Source: Paracidovorax avenae (lineage in GTDB: Bacteria; Pseudomonadota; Gammaproteobacteria; Burkholderiales; Burkholderiaceae_C). From it: a DNA stretch of 64,000 bases. The first letter of the stretch is position 1; the number at the start of each line of letters is the position of its first letter. Below, one piece after another: positions 38,070 through 48,068 of this stretch. The stretch spans positions 3,011,501 to 3,075,500 of the forward strand of contig NZ_CP156079.1 of NCBI RefSeq assembly GCF_040892545.1. The letters are read 5' to 3'. The notes beneath the pieces were generated by a model, which was given only the letters and a program-made list of their open reading frames with translations, was not told where the DNA came from and ran no database searches. The translations under genes and the position numbers were made by a program.

Positions 38070-40713
38070 TCCAGAAATCCTTGCGGCACAGGCCGCGGGC
38101 GGCGCAGTAGTCGCACACCGCCCCCTCGCCGAGCGCGGGCAGCGGAGCACCGTCCGCGATGCGGGCGAAGTCGTGCAGCAGGCCCTCGACCAGCTGGTCG
38201 CGCAGCGCCACGACATCTTCCTGCTCGAAGCCGCGGGTCTCGCCCCGCTCGCCGACGTTCACGTAGAGCGCGCGCAGGGTGTCGTCGCCCAGCAGCGCGG
38301 CATAGAAGGCCAGTTGCGTGTCCTCGGTACCGGCGGCGATGCGGCGCCGGGTCGCGGATTCGCCTTCGGTCTTGTAGTCGATCACCATCACCGTGGGCGG
38401 ATCGCCAGGTGTCTGGCCGCGCACCGCGTCCACGCGGTCCAGGGTACCGATCAGTTCGAGGGGCCCGAGCGGCTGCACACAGCGCCGCTCCGCCTCGCGG
38501 AAACGTGCGCCCCCCGCCTCGTGCCCCGCCAGCCAGCGCAGGTAGCCTTCGCGCAGGGCCGGCCAGCCGGCCGAGAACGGCAGGAACTCCCCCGCCGACA
38601 GCCGCTGGGCACGGGTCGTGGCCTCGGCCGCGGCATCCAGCAACTGGCGGCGCGTGGCGGCGTCCTCCACCGGCGCATCGCGCAGGCCCTCGTGGAAGCG
38701 CTGCAGCACGGCGTGCAGCCAGTTGCCGAAGTCGCGCTTGTCCACCTCCGCGCCCAGTTCGTCCGACTCCTGCAGGCCCAGCAGGCGCAGGGCAAAAAAA
38801 CGGTAAGGACAGTGCCGCAGGTCCGCATAGGCCGACGAAGACACCCGCGCCAGGGGCAACGCATCGCCACGCGGCAGCGGGCGGGGCACCGGCGACGGCG
38901 CCACGGCACGCAGCTCGCGCGGGTCGGTTCCCGTACGGCGCCCCCCTTCCGCCTGCAGGGCCAGCACCAGCGGACTGGCCAGCAACGGCTCGCCCCCCTC
39001 GTCGCCGATGCGCCACAGCACGTCCACGTGGCCGACCGACAGCGCGTGTGCCCAGGCGGCGCGCTGCGCGGACTCCAGGTCCTGGCGCGTGGGCAGTCCC
39101 ATTTCCCTGCGCTGCTCCTTCGTCCAGGCACCGGGAGGCTCCGGTGCAGCCTGCAGGCGCTTCTCGTCGCATCCGGCAGCGACCAGGGCCGCGAAGGGCC
39201 GCGCCAGCATCTGCGGCAGGGGCACCACCACGGCGTCCGGGGCCCCGTCGCCACCGAATTCGGGGCGGAAGCGTCCCGCCTCCAGCACCTCGTCCGCCCA
39301 ATGCACGAACTCGGCCAGCGCCATCGGCCGGCCGGAGGCATCCAGCCCGCGCCACTCGCCTTCCTGGGCCAGGTCGAGCCGCAGTTCCGCCAGCACGCGC
39401 AGCCCCGCCGCATCCTCCTGCAGCCGTTCCCACTGGCCCGTGGCCTGCAGCAGCGCCCGCAGCGCAGCGAGCCAGCCCGGCAGATCGCGCGGAGCCTGCA
39501 TCGCAGCGCGCCAGGCCTCCGTGCGCCGCACCAGCGTGCGCCAGCCCTCCGCGGCATCGCGACCTGGCGCGTCCGGGCCCTCCGCATCGGCCATGTCCTG
39601 CACCGGTCCCGCCGCCAGCCCGGAGCCGCGCACGGCCGCCGGCCAGTCGCCCATGCCCGTGCGCCGCAGCCAGCGCTCGGCCAGCCGCAGCGCCCCGGCA
39701 TCGGCGGCGGGAACATGCTTGAGCCAGTCGAGCACCGCATCGCCGGAGGCATGCGCCATGCAGGCACGCAGGGCCGCCATCACCTGCGCCCCCGCCCGGG
39801 TGGTGGACAGCGTCCAGCCGTTCTCGTCGTGCACCCCCACGCCCCGCCCCGCGAGCAGCGCACTGATGCGCCGCGTCAGCGCCCGGTCGATGGCCGCCAG
39901 GGCCACCGGCGTGCGGCCTTCGGCCACGTGCCGCAGCACGCACGCGGCAGCCCTCTGGGCCTCGTCCTCCGCGTCCGCCGCGGCATGCAGCGCCACGTTG
40001 CCAGCGGCAGCCGATGCATGAGCCACAGCCGTGCCACCCGCTCCGGGGGCGGGACACAACGGCAGCACGCAGGCGCGATCCGCCCCCCAGAGGGCACACA
40101 GTGCATGCGCCAGGGGATCGGGCTGGAACCCGTCCAGCACCACCAGCACCGGTGCGGACGAGCGCACGCGCGGTTCGAACAGCACGTCGGTGGCCTGGCG
40201 CGTGGCCAGGGCCCATTCCAGTGCGATGCGGGCGACCGCCGCTTCGTAGCGCAGTGCCGCGCCATCGGCCGCTGGGGGCAGCAGGGGCCGCACCCTGCCG
40301 GCCCAGGCCTCGCGGCCCGCGGGAGGCACCGCCGCAACCGCCGGCGCCAGCTGGCAGGCGGCGTCGAGCAGCGGCCCCGCCAGCACGTCGCGCTGCCCGC
40401 CCAGTCCCGCACGGTCCAGCAGGGAGCGGGCGGTGAGCGTGTCCCGCGCCGTATCCCGCGCCAGGTCGTCGCCCTCGGGCACGAAAGGCGCCAGGCGCGC
40501 GGCCCAGTTGCGGGTGGTCTCGAAGCGCGGCGCGAAACCGTCCGGGAAGGCGCTCGCCCAGCGGCGCTGGGCTTCCCCCATGAGCTGGGCATAGGGCACG
40601 AGCACCACCGCAGCGCCCGCAGGCTGCCCGGTGCCGCGCACGAAGCTGTCCAGACGGCCGAGCAGCGCCTCCCAGGCATCGTCCCGCGATTCGGTTTTCG
40701 CTATGACTGTCAT
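38062..40713 (-). CDS. addB: double-strand break repair nuclease subunit AddB
   Basis: 883-residue partner of AddA with an inactivated helicase-like N-terminus (no Walker A) and a C-terminal RecB-type nuclease. Nuclease residues are in LIGTLDRVDAV and VMVIDYKTEGE. Cysteines for a [4Fe-4S] cluster are visible in DLRHCPYRFF and in the late VCDYCAARGLC, the pattern known for AddB. The ATG at 40713 (MTVIAKTESRDD) is preferred over an upstream extension of 30 residues that would run into the trxA promoter region. A 19-bp palindrome covers this start codon. First gene of addBA, divergent from trxA. Confidence 0.9.
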   Translation of the reverse strand: MTVIAKTESRDDAWEALLGRLDSFVRGTGQPAGAAVVLVPYAQLMGEAQRRWASAFPDGFAPRFETTRNWAARLAPFVPEGDDLARDTARDTLTARSLLDRAGLGGQRDVLAGPLLDAACQLAPAVAAVPPAGREAWAGRVRPLLPPAADGAALRYEAAVARIALEWALATRQATDVLFEPRVRSSAPVLVVLDGFQPDPLAHALCALWGADRACVLPLCPAPGAGGTAVAHASAAAGNVALHAAADAEDEAQRAAACVLRHVAEGRTPVALAAIDRALTRRISALLAGRGVGVHDENGWTLSTTRAGAQVMAALRACMAHASGDAVLDWLKHVPAADAGALRLAERWLRRTGMGDWPAAVRGSGLAAGPVQDMADAEGPDAPGRDAAEGWRTLVRRTEAWRAAMQAPRDLPGWLAALRALLQATGQWERLQEDAAGLRVLAELRLDLAQEGEWRGLDASGRPMALAEFVHWADEVLEAGRFRPEFGGDGAPDAVVVPLPQMLARPFAALVAAGCDEKRLQAAPEPPGAWTKEQRREMGLPTRQDLESAQRAAWAHALSVGHVDVLWRIGDEGGEPLLASPLVLALQAEGGRRTGTDPRELRAVAPSPVPRPLPRGDALPLARVSSSAYADLRHCPYRFFALRLLGLQESDELGAEVDKRDFGNWLHAVLQRFHEGLRDAPVEDAATRRQLLDAAAEATTRAQRLSAGEFLPFSAGWPALREGYLRWLAGHEAGGARFREAERRCVQPLGPLELIGTLDRVDAVRGQTPGDPPTVMVIDYKTEGESATRRRIAAGTEDTQLAFYAALLGDDTLRALYVNVGERGETRGFEQEDVVALRDQLVEGLLHDFARIADGAPLPALGEGAVCDYCAARGLCRKDFWSE

Positions 40714-40717
40714 AGCG
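40699..40717. promoter_or_regulatory. 19-bp perfect palindrome over the addB start
   Basis: CGCTATGAC, a central T, then GTCATAGCG. The arms are 9 bp and the addB ATG lies within. A third copy of CGCTAT follows at 40724-40729. It may be an operator, a translation-limiting hairpin, or a worn copy of a dispersed palindromic repeat. Confidence 0.5.
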
Positions 40718-40829
40718 CCTGAGTCGCTATCCACCACATCGAGCAGGGAATGTCTTTCTGTCACAATCCCAGGACTGTATCCGCACCTTTCCCCACAATC
40801 CATTTCTTCGCCTCCACAAGGAACGCGCC

Positions 40830-41162
40830 ATGGCCAGCGAACTGATCAAACACATCTCCGACGCCAGCTTCGAAGCCGACGTGCTGCAACCCGGCACCAC
40901 GGTACTGGTGGACTACTGGGCCGAATGGTGCGGCCCGTGCAAGATGATCGCCCCCATCCTCGACGAAGTCGCCGATTCCTACCAGGGCAAGCTCACCGTC
41001 GCCAAGATGAACGTGGACGAGAACCGTGAAGTGCCCGCCAAGTTCGGCATCCGCGGCATCCCCACGCTCATGCTGTTCAAGGACGGCCAGCTCGCCGCCA
41101 CGAAGGTCGGCGCGATGAGCAAGGCGCAGCTGACGTCCTTCATCGACCAGCAGCTCGCCTGA
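40830..41162 (+). CDS. trxA: thioredoxin 1
   Basis: 110-residue thioredoxin with the classical active site [10 protein letters not shown] (about residues 30-39) and the cis-Pro segment [14 protein letters not shown]. It reduces cytoplasmic disulfides and supplies ribonucleotide reductase and other enzymes. A GGAACGCGCC stretch precedes the ATG at 40830. It is followed by rho after 263 bp, the same gene order as in E. coli and many proteobacteria. The promoter is not clear; CACAAT-like sequences lie 50-80 bp upstream. Confidence 0.97.
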   Translation: MASELIKHISDASFEADVLQPGTTVLVDYWAEWCGPCKMIAPILDEVADSYQGKLTVAKMNVDENREVPAKFGIRGIPTLMLFKDGQLAATKVGAMSKAQLTSFIDQQLA

Positions 41163-41425
41163 GCCGCTTTTCGGCCCCCCGGTGCGCCAGGCCTGCATGC
41201 CGCTTGCGCACCGGCCCTCCCCCTTCCGGCAGGCACTCGCCGGCACCCGCGCAGAGACCCTGATGAGCGGGCGTCTTTTCCTGTCATAATCCGCATCGAT
41301 CACCGGGCCAGCCCAGCAACGGCCCCCGTCGCAGATCCCCCAGACCCGCCTGGACGCCATGAGCAGTCCCCACGGCTTGCGGTCTCCCCCTGAATTCCTA
41401 TTTACTCCGTTCCGGAGTCACCCCC

Positions 41426-42688
41426 ATGCATCTAAACGAACTCAAGGCACTGCACGTGTCCGAAGTGCTGAAGCAGGCCGAAGAGCTGGAGATCGAGAAC
41501 ACCGGGCGCATGCGCAAGCAGGAGCTGATGTTCGCGATCATCAAGAAGCGCGCGAAGGCGGGCGAGCAGGTCTTCGCCGACGGCGTGCTGGAAATCCTGC
41601 CCGACGGCTTCGGCTTCCTGCGCAGCCCGGACACGAGCTACACCGCGAGCACGGACGACATCTACATCTCCCCCAGCCAGGTGCGCCGCTTCAACCTGCA
41701 CACGGGCGACATGATCGAGGGCGAGGTCCGCACGCCGAAGGACGGCGAGCGCTACTTCGCGCTGACCAAGCTCGACGCCGTGAACGGCGGCCCGCCGGAG
41801 CAGAACAAGCACAAGGTCATGTTCGAGAACCTGACCCCGCTGTTCCCCAAGGAGCAGATGAAGCTCGAGCGCGACATGAAGGGCGACGAGAACATCACGG
41901 GCCGGATCATCGACATCATCGCTCCCATCGGCCGCGGCCAGCGCGCGCTGATCGTCGCGCCGCCCAAGAGCGGCAAGACGATGATGATGCAGCACATCGC
42001 CCACGCCATCACGGCCAACAACCCCGACGTGCACCTCATGGTGCTGCTGGTGGACGAGCGCCCTGAGGAAGTGACCGAGATGCAGCGCACGGTCAAGGGC
42101 GAGATCATCGCCTCCACCTTCGACGAGCCCGCCGCCCGCCACGTGCACGTGGCCGAGATGGTGATCGAGCGTGCCAAGCGCCTCGTGGAACTGAAGAAGG
42201 ACGTGGTGATCCTGCTGGACTCCATCACCCGCCTCGCCCGCGCCTACAACAACGTCGTGCCCTCTTCCGGCAAGGTGCTGTCCGGCGGTGTGGATTCCAA
42301 TGCGCTGCAGCGTCCCAAGCGCTTCTTCGGCGCCGCGCGCAAGGTGGAAGAAGGCGGCTCGCTCACCATCATCGCCACGGCCCTGGTGGACACCGGCAGC
42401 CGCATGGACGAAGTGATCTTCGAAGAATTCAAGGGCACCGGCAACAGCGAAATCCACCTGAACCGCCGCCTCTACGAGAAGCGCGTGTTCCCGGCGATCG
42501 AGCTCAACAAGAGCGGCACGCGCCGCGAAGAGCTGCTGCTGCCCCCGGAAATCCTGCAGAAGACGCGCATCCTGCGCCAGTTCCTCTACAACATGGACGA
42601 GATCGAAAGCATGGAGCTGATGATCAAGAACATGAAGGCCACCAAGACCAACGTCGATTTCTTCGACATGATGCGCCGCGGCGGCTGA
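41426..42688 (+). CDS. rho: transcription termination factor Rho
   Basis: 420-residue hexameric RNA helicase. The N-terminal RNA-binding part includes [15 protein letters not shown] and the cold-shock-like [23 protein letters not shown]. The ATPase shows Walker [13 protein letters not shown], Walker [17 protein letters not shown], the Q-loop and the R-loop region [20 protein letters not shown]. Length and sequence are standard. The leader 41163-41425 is 263 bp with a CATAAT-like -10 at 41285-41290 but no leader element I can identify; rho is autoregulated in other bacteria. A strong hairpin follows the gene. Confidence 0.97.
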   Translation: MHLNELKALHVSEVLKQAEELEIENTGRMRKQELMFAIIKKRAKAGEQVFADGVLEILPDGFGFLRSPDTSYTASTDDIYISPSQVRRFNLHTGDMIEGEVRTPKDGERYFALTKLDAVNGGPPEQNKHKVMFENLTPLFPKEQMKLERDMKGDENITGRIIDIIAPIGRGQRALIVAPPKSGKTMMMQHIAHAITANNPDVHLMVLLVDERPEEVTEMQRTVKGEIIASTFDEPAARHVHVAEMVIERAKRLVELKKDVVILLDSITRLARAYNNVVPSSGKVLSGGVDSNALQRPKRFFGAARKVEEGGSLTIIATALVDTGSRMDEVIFEEFKGTGNSEIHLNRRLYEKRVFPAIELNKSGTRREELLLPPEILQKTRILRQFLYNMDEIESMELMIKNMKATKTNVDFFDMMRRGG

Positions 42689-42719
42689 TCCGCGCCACGC
42701 GCTCCTGCGAAGGGCCTCG

Positions 42720-42753
42720 GGGCCCCGCCACGGCAACGCGGCGGGGCCCTTTC
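42720..42753 (+). terminator. hairpin downstream of rho
   Basis: Perfect 10-bp stem GGGCCCCGCC (42720-42729) and GGCGGGGCCC (42740-42749) with a 10-nt loop, followed by TTTCG. The T run is short, so it may act on both rho and the convergent sbcC end or mainly block RNA decay. Confidence 0.75.
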
Positions 42754-42772
42754 GTATTCCGGCATGCCGGCG

Positions 42773-45700
42773 TCAGGTGCCGCCGGCCACGGCGAAGCGC
42801 CGCTCCAGCGCGCTGTAGCCCAGGCCCACGCCCTTGCGCACGCGGATCTGCACGGGTATGCGCTCCTTCACGGCTTCCACGTGGCTGATGATGCCGATGG
42901 TCTTGCCGCCGGACTGCAGGCTGTCCAGCGCATCCAGCGCGACTTCGAGCGTGTCGCCGTCGAGGGTGCCGAAACCTTCGTCGAGGAAGAGCGAGTCGAT
43001 GCGCGTCTTGTGGCTCACGAGATCGGACAACGCCAGAGCCAGCGCCAGGCTCGCCAGGAAGCTCTCGCCGCCGGACAGGGTGCGCGTGTCGCGGGCCACA
43101 TCGGCCTGCCAGGTGTCGATCACCTCCAGTTCCAGGTCGCCGCCCGCGCGCCGCGCCAGCAGGTAGCGCCCATGCAGCCGCTGCAGCCGGAGGTTGGCCA
43201 GGTGCACCAGGTGGTCCAGCGTGAGGCCCTGGGCGAACTTGCGGTACTTGGCCCCGTCGGCGGACCCGATCAGCCCATTGAGGTGCTGCCAGGACTCGGC
43301 CTCGGCCTCCTGCGCCGCGATCTCAGCCAGCAGGGCCTGCAGGCCTTCCCGGCGCAAGCCATCCTCGTGCAGCTGGCCGGCGATCGCCCCCTGGCGCTGC
43401 GCTGCCGCCAGGCCCTGCGACTCCCAGGCCGCCAGTTCCTCGTCCACCTCCGGCAGGCCGCGCTGCGATGGCGCAGTGGCCAGCAGACGCTCCAGCGCCT
43501 GCCCGGCCTCGGTGTGCAGCGCCTGGGCAGCCACCCATGCCTGCCGGGTACGGTCCACGGACTCCTGCAGCGCCTGCCGCTCGGCGGGCTCCATCCGGGC
43601 GTCCAGGAAAGCCTGCGCATCCGCGAACGGGCTGGCCGCCAGCGCGGCCTCCCAGGCAGCGGCCCGCTGGCGGACCTGCCCGGCCGCTTCGGCCTGGGCC
43701 CGCTGCAGTTCGCGCTCGGTGCCACCCAGCGATGCCAGGGTGTCCTCGCAGGAATGCACCGACTGCGCCGCCTGCTGCAGCCAGCCTTCCAGCCGTGCCA
43801 CGTCCCGGACAGCGCCGGCATCGATGGCACCGTCCCCGGCTTCCCCGTCGCCAGGCCGCGCAGGCGATGCCGGCAGCGCGGCCAGCCGCTCCGCCCACTG
43901 CCGCGCCACCGCCGCGGCGTTTTCGGCGGCATCGTGGCGCAGGGGCAGTTGTGCCTGCAGTTCCTGCCGTCGCCGGCAGGCCGCATCCCAGGCCTGCACA
44001 TCGCGGCCGCGTTCGCGCAGCCAGGGTTCGGGATCCTGCGGCAGGGTGTATCCCTGTCCGGCCAGATCGCGCTCCAGGTTCTGCCGCCCCGATTGCAGCG
44101 CGGCAGTCTGGCGCTCCAGGGCCTCGTCCAGGGCCTGCAATTCGCGGCCCGCCACCTGCACATCCTTCTCCGCCAGCGCAAGGGCCTGTTCCGCCGTGGC
44201 GGCCTCCCGCTCGGCCTGCTGCACGCTCCGTCGCGCCGCCTCGGCCCTGTCCCGCGCCGCGCCCAACGCAGCCACCTGCGTGCGCGCCTGCTCCAGGAGT
44301 CCGGCATGCCGGCGCTGCGCCGCATCCAGTGCAGCCCCATCGAGCTGGTCGGCAGGCCATGCCAGCACCGCGCACCGCGCCGCCCATTGCGCCTGCCATT
44401 CGTCCTGGGCGCGCCCGTCCTCGGCCTCGTCCTCGCCAGCCCGGGTCTCCTGCGCGCGCAATGCCGCCAGCTCGGTCTCTGCCGTCCGGCACTCGTGGTC
44501 CAGTGCCTCCAGGGCCCGCCTGGCGTCCTCCAGGCGGGTTTGCGTCACGGAGACATCCAGGGCTTCGTAGGCACCGATGGCGGGATGCTCCCCGGAGCCG
44601 CAGAGCGGGCAGGCCTCGCCCGGGCGCAACTGCCGGCGGTGGGACTCCAGCGACTGGATGCGCCGCTCCTGCTCCAGCAGGCGCTCCAGGTCGCGCAGGC
44701 CCTGCTGCAGTTCCCGCCGCCGGCCGTCCAGCCCGCGCAATGCCGTCTCCAGCGCGCTCATCCGGGCCTGTCGGTCCGCCCCCGCCTTCACGCGACGGCT
44801 CCGCTGCGCCGACAGTGCCTCCCTGCGGGCCAGGAGATTCCGGGCGTCTGTCCAGGCATGGCCTTCTTCCACGAGGCGCAGGGTTTCCTGCTGCCAGTGG
44901 GCCTCGTCATGGCCGGCCAGCTGCCGGAGGTATTCGCCCTCCGCCTGCTCCAGGGCCTCGCGGGCACCCGCGAGGGCTGCCTGGGCCTGCAGGCGCGCCT
45001 CGGCGGCGGCCTGCTGCCGCTGCCGCTCCTGCGCGCGGCGGATGGTCTGGCCCTCGCGCTGCCCCTCCAGGCGGTGGATGTCTTCCTGCAGCCCGGCCAG
45101 CGCCTGGAACCGTGCGCTCCACTCGCCCAGCCGCGCCGCGAGCGCCGCATGCCGCGGATCATCGATGCCTTCCGCCTCCAGCCCGGCCAGCGCGTCACGG
45201 TCCGCCTGCCACCCGGCATGCCGCAGGGCCGACACCTGCCGCGCCAGGGCCTCGGCCCGGCGCAGCACCGCCGCATGCCGGGCCCGGGCCTGCTGCGCCT
45301 GCATCCCGGTCTCCTGCAGGCGGGAAGTTACCGTCCGCTCGTCCTGCACCGCGGCCAGCCAGGCCGCGTGCAGGGGTTCGAGCCGCATCGCGGGCTCCGC
45401 GCGCAGCAGGCGCTGTACATCGGCGTCCCGTGCGGCCCAGGCCGCGCCCGCATCGCGCACCTGCCGGTCCGCATCGGCCACGCGTTCCCGCGCACGCTCC
45501 ACGGCCACCAGCGCGTCGCGCTCTCCCTGGGTGGCCGCACGCCGATCGCGCAAAACCCGCAACTGCTCTTCCAGCGCCTCGGACTCCTGCGCCAGCGCGT
45601 CGCGTTCCGCGGTGTCCAGCAACGCCACGCCGCCCGCCCTGGCACGCGCCGCCTCCAGTGCCGACCGGGCGTCCCGCGCGCATTCATGAACGCGCTGCGA

Positions 45701-46267
45701 GATCTTTCCGTAGATGTCCGTGCCCGTCAGTTCCTCCAGCAGTTCGGCGCGCTTGCCGGCCGGCGCCTCCAGGAAGGCGGCGAAGCCCCCCTGGGCAAGC
45801 AACATCGACTTGGTGAAGCGCCCGAAGTCGAGTCCGGTCAGGGTCTCGACCTGCTGCAGCTTTTCCTGCACCTTGTGCGTCAGCGGCCGCGCGGCACCGT
45901 CGGCCGACAGCACCTGCGCCAGCTCCACCTGCGGAGGCTGCAGCGCGCCACCGGGCTTGTCGCGCGCCCGCCGCTGGCTCCAGAACGCGCGGTAGCGGCT
46001 GCCACGCACCTCGAACTCCACCTCCGCGAGGCAGTCCGCGGTATGCCGCGTCATGAGTTCGTTGCCGCCCTGGGACACGCCGCCGATGCGCGGCGTCTGG
46101 TGGTAGAGCGCCAGGCAGATCGCATCCAGCAGCGTGGTCTTGCCCGCGCCCGTCGGCCCGGTGATCGCGAACAGCCCACCCTCGGAGAAAGGAGGCGCCG
46201 TGAAGTCGATGCGCCACTCGCCCTTGAGGGAGTTGAGGTTCTTCAGGCGCAGTGCCAGGATCTTCAT
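42773..46267 (-). CDS. sbcC: DNA double-strand break repair ATPase SbcC
   Basis: 1164-residue SMC/Rad50-type ATPase. Walker A is ITGPTGAGKTTLLDAI near residue 40; two long coiled-coil arms flank the zinc hook CPLCGSGEHP near residues 552-561; the ABC signature TLSGGESFLASL and Walker B SLFLDEGFGTLD are at the C-terminal end. With SbcD it opens hairpins and cleaves protein-blocked DNA ends. The start overlaps the sbcD stop by 4 nt (46264-46267). The arms are Ala/Gln/Arg-rich and vary most between species. Convergent with rho. Confidence 0.96.
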   Translation of the reverse strand: MKILALRLKNLNSLKGEWRIDFTAPPFSEGGLFAITGPTGAGKTTLLDAICLALYHQTPRIGGVSQGGNELMTRHTADCLAEVEFEVRGSRYRAFWSQRRARDKPGGALQPPQVELAQVLSADGAARPLTHKVQEKLQQVETLTGLDFGRFTKSMLLAQGGFAAFLEAPAGKRAELLEELTGTDIYGKISQRVHECARDARSALEAARARAGGVALLDTAERDALAQESEALEEQLRVLRDRRAATQGERDALVAVERARERVADADRQVRDAGAAWAARDADVQRLLRAEPAMRLEPLHAAWLAAVQDERTVTSRLQETGMQAQQARARHAAVLRRAEALARQVSALRHAGWQADRDALAGLEAEGIDDPRHAALAARLGEWSARFQALAGLQEDIHRLEGQREGQTIRRAQERQRQQAAAEARLQAQAALAGAREALEQAEGEYLRQLAGHDEAHWQQETLRLVEEGHAWTDARNLLARREALSAQRSRRVKAGADRQARMSALETALRGLDGRRRELQQGLRDLERLLEQERRIQSLESHRRQLRPGEACPLCGSGEHPAIGAYEALDVSVTQTRLEDARRALEALDHECRTAETELAALRAQETRAGEDEAEDGRAQDEWQAQWAARCAVLAWPADQLDGAALDAAQRRHAGLLEQARTQVAALGAARDRAEAARRSVQQAEREAATAEQALALAEKDVQVAGRELQALDEALERQTAALQSGRQNLERDLAGQGYTLPQDPEPWLRERGRDVQAWDAACRRRQELQAQLPLRHDAAENAAAVARQWAERLAALPASPARPGDGEAGDGAIDAGAVRDVARLEGWLQQAAQSVHSCEDTLASLGGTERELQRAQAEAAGQVRQRAAAWEAALAASPFADAQAFLDARMEPAERQALQESVDRTRQAWVAAQALHTEAGQALERLLATAPSQRGLPEVDEELAAWESQGLAAAQRQGAIAGQLHEDGLRREGLQALLAEIAAQEAEAESWQHLNGLIGSADGAKYRKFAQGLTLDHLVHLANLRLQRLHGRYLLARRAGGDLELEVIDTWQADVARDTRTLSGGESFLASLALALALSDLVSHKTRIDSLFLDEGFGTLDGDTLEVALDALDSLQSGGKTIGIISHVEAVKERIPVQIRVRKGVGLGYSALERRFAVAGGT

Positions 46268-47484
46268 GCGGCGCCCTCCTCCCGCAGCCCGGACAGTACC
46301 CGGCCGTGCAGCGCCGCCAGCCGCTCCCGGAGCGCTTCGTCAATCGATTCCGCCCCCAGCCGGCGCTGGAACACCTCGGCGGGATCGAGCTCATCCAGGG
46401 TTTCGCGGGCCACCGGGGCCCATGCAGGGACCGCTCCCGCCCGTGCCCGACGCACGCGCAGCACCTCCACCGGCAGGCCTTCGGCCATCGCGGCGATGCG
46501 CGCCTGCAGGCTGGCGAGGTAATCGTCCCCCACCACCTCCACGTCGAGCCAGACAGGCCTCTCGGCCGTGCCCGCCCCCGCAGCCTGCCCCAGCGCGGCA
46601 GCCAGCTCCTGCAGGTTGCCCCGCAGGGATGCCATGGGCTGGAAGCACGGCACCGGCAGCGCGGTGACCGCCTGCAGGCCCGCCAGGTCGAAATCGACCT
46701 GCAGCACTTCCTTGCGCTGGCCCGCCTCGTCGAATCCCAGCGCGATGGGTGAGCCGCAATAGCGGATGTGCTCCTGGCCGCCGACCTTCATCGGCTGGTG
46801 GATGTGCCCCAGCGCGATGTAGTCGGCCGGCGGGAAGGCGTCCGTCGGAAAGGCCTCCAGCGTGCCCACGTAGATCTCCCGCACGGCCTCGCCGCCCGAG
46901 GCGCCCACGGTTGCCAGGTGCCCGGTGGCCACGATCGGCAGGCCGCCCAGGGATTCGCTGCGCTCGCGCGCCAGGTCGAAAAGGGCGTGGTAGTGGCCGC
47001 GGATGGCCTCCTGCAGGGCCTGCCGCTTGTCCAGGGCGCTCTCGCCGGGCAGGCTCAGCAGCAGCTCCCGGGCCCTCAGGTAGGGTACGGCGCAGAGCAC
47101 CGCGCCCGGCCCGCCCGTGCGCTTGTGCAGCACCAGGACCTGCTCGTCCGGGCTGTCGGCCGCGCACGGAACCACCCGCGTGCCAAGTTGCGCGAGCAGC
47201 GCGCGGCTTTCGCCCAGCACCGCGACCGAATCGTGGTTGCCGCCCAGCACCACCAGCGCGCACCCCGCTTCCCGCAGGGCCAGCACGGCGTGGTGGTAGA
47301 GTTCGCGCGCATGGCTGGGCGGGGCGGCGGTGTCGAACACGTCCCCGGCGACCAGCACGGCATCCGCCTGGCAGCCGGCCGCCCGCCCGGCCAGCCAGTC
47401 GATGAACGCACGGTGCTCGGCCTGGCGGCTCTTGCCCATGAAATGCTGGCCCAGGTGCCAGTCGGAAGTGTGCAGCAGACGCAA
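46264..47484 (-). CDS. sbcD: exonuclease subunit SbcD
   Basis: 406-residue Mre11-type nuclease. Metallophosphatase motifs are all present: HTSDWHLGQ, VAGDVFDTAAP, LGGNHDS, ATGHLA and LGHIHQPM. The translation start is a TTG at 47484 giving MRLLHTSDWHLG; no upstream ATG in frame gives a plausible protein. It precedes sbcC with a 4-nt overlap. The region between it and rpmE2 carries the divergent promoter of the latter. Confidence 0.95.
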   Translation of the reverse strand: MRLLHTSDWHLGQHFMGKSRQAEHRAFIDWLAGRAAGCQADAVLVAGDVFDTAAPPSHARELYHHAVLALREAGCALVVLGGNHDSVAVLGESRALLAQLGTRVVPCAADSPDEQVLVLHKRTGGPGAVLCAVPYLRARELLLSLPGESALDKRQALQEAIRGHYHALFDLARERSESLGGLPIVATGHLATVGASGGEAVREIYVGTLEAFPTDAFPPADYIALGHIHQPMKVGGQEHIRYCGSPIALGFDEAGQRKEVLQVDFDLAGLQAVTALPVPCFQPMASLRGNLQELAAALGQAAGAGTAERPVWLDVEVVGDDYLASLQARIAAMAEGLPVEVLRVRRARAGAVPAWAPVARETLDELDPAEVFQRRLGAESIDEALRERLAALHGRVLSGLREEGAA

Positions 47485-47546
47485 GATGGAGGGGTTCCCA
47501 TGGAAGGCCCCGTGCCCGGGGCTGGCGCTTCATTGCGCGGTTATGC

Positions 47547-47552
47547 GATAAT
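47547..47552 (+). promoter_or_regulatory. extended -10 element of rpmE2
   Basis: GATAAT preceded by TG one base upstream (TGCGATAAT, 47544-47552), 82 bp before the ATG. The -35 region is weak, as usual for extended -10 promoters. It is the best sigma-70 match in the sbcD-rpmE2 intergenic space. Confidence 0.55.
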
Positions 47553-47633
47553 GGTAGGCTTTTTCGAAGCGGAAAGTGCGTCGCAATGGGTGCGGCGTGG
47601 CTACCGCAGCAGCCCCCCAGAAAGGACCATGCC

Positions 47634-47894
47634 ATGAAAGAAGGCATTCACCCCAACTACCGCGAAGTGCTCTTCGTGGACCTGTCCAACGGCTTCAAGT
47701 TCGTCACCCGCTCCTGCGTGAACACCAAGGAAACCGGCAAGACCGACGACGGCCGCGAACTGCCGCTCTTCAAGCTGGACACCTCCAGCGAATCGCACCC
47801 TTTCTACACCGGCACGCAGAAGTCGGTGGACAACATGGGCGGTCGCGTCGAGCGCTTCCGCAACCGCTTCGGCAAGACGGCCGCCGCGAAGTAA
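47634..47894 (+). CDS. rpmE2: 50S ribosomal protein L31, type B
   Basis: 86-residue L31 of the zinc-independent form: the sequence MKEGIHPNYREVLFVDLSNG and SHPFYTGTQKSVDN is typical, and the CxxC zinc ligands of the type A protein are missing (only one Cys, in TRSCVNT). In other bacteria this form is induced by zinc shortage under Zur; I see no clear Zur site here, and whether a type A copy exists elsewhere is unknown. AAAGGA precedes the ATG. A good terminator follows. Confidence 0.95.
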   Translation: MKEGIHPNYREVLFVDLSNGFKFVTRSCVNTKETGKTDDGRELPLFKLDTSSESHPFYTGTQKSVDNMGGRVERFRNRFGKTAAAK

Positions 47895-47960
47895 TCCAAC
47901 GGTCCACCGGACCCGGGGCGGCACGGATGGCCGCATGGCATTCCACCCCCGCATCCCGCC

Positions 47961-47994
47961 AAAGGCAGCCCGGCACGTCCGCGCTGCCTTTTTT
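47961..47994 (+). terminator. intrinsic terminator after rpmE2
   Basis: Stem AAAGGCAGC (47961-47969) and GCTGCCTTT (47983-47991) with a 13-nt loop, running into six T (47989-47994). It is the clearest intrinsic terminator in the window. Confidence 0.85.
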
Positions 47995-48068
47995 ACTGCC
48001 CGGCCTCCCGGCTGGCCCCGCGCAGGCTTTTGCCTTTATTCTCGATCGATTTTTTCGGCACTGAACGC

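Noticed and set aside
34863..39722. A 1,619-codon open frame on the plus strand
   Set aside because: It is antisense to addA and addB, lacks any recognisable domain and is rich in Arg, Gly, Gln and His as expected from GC-rich reverse-strand reading.
42764..46522. A 1,252-codon open frame on the plus strand
   Set aside because: Antisense shadow of sbcC, whose zinc hook and ATPase motifs are complete.
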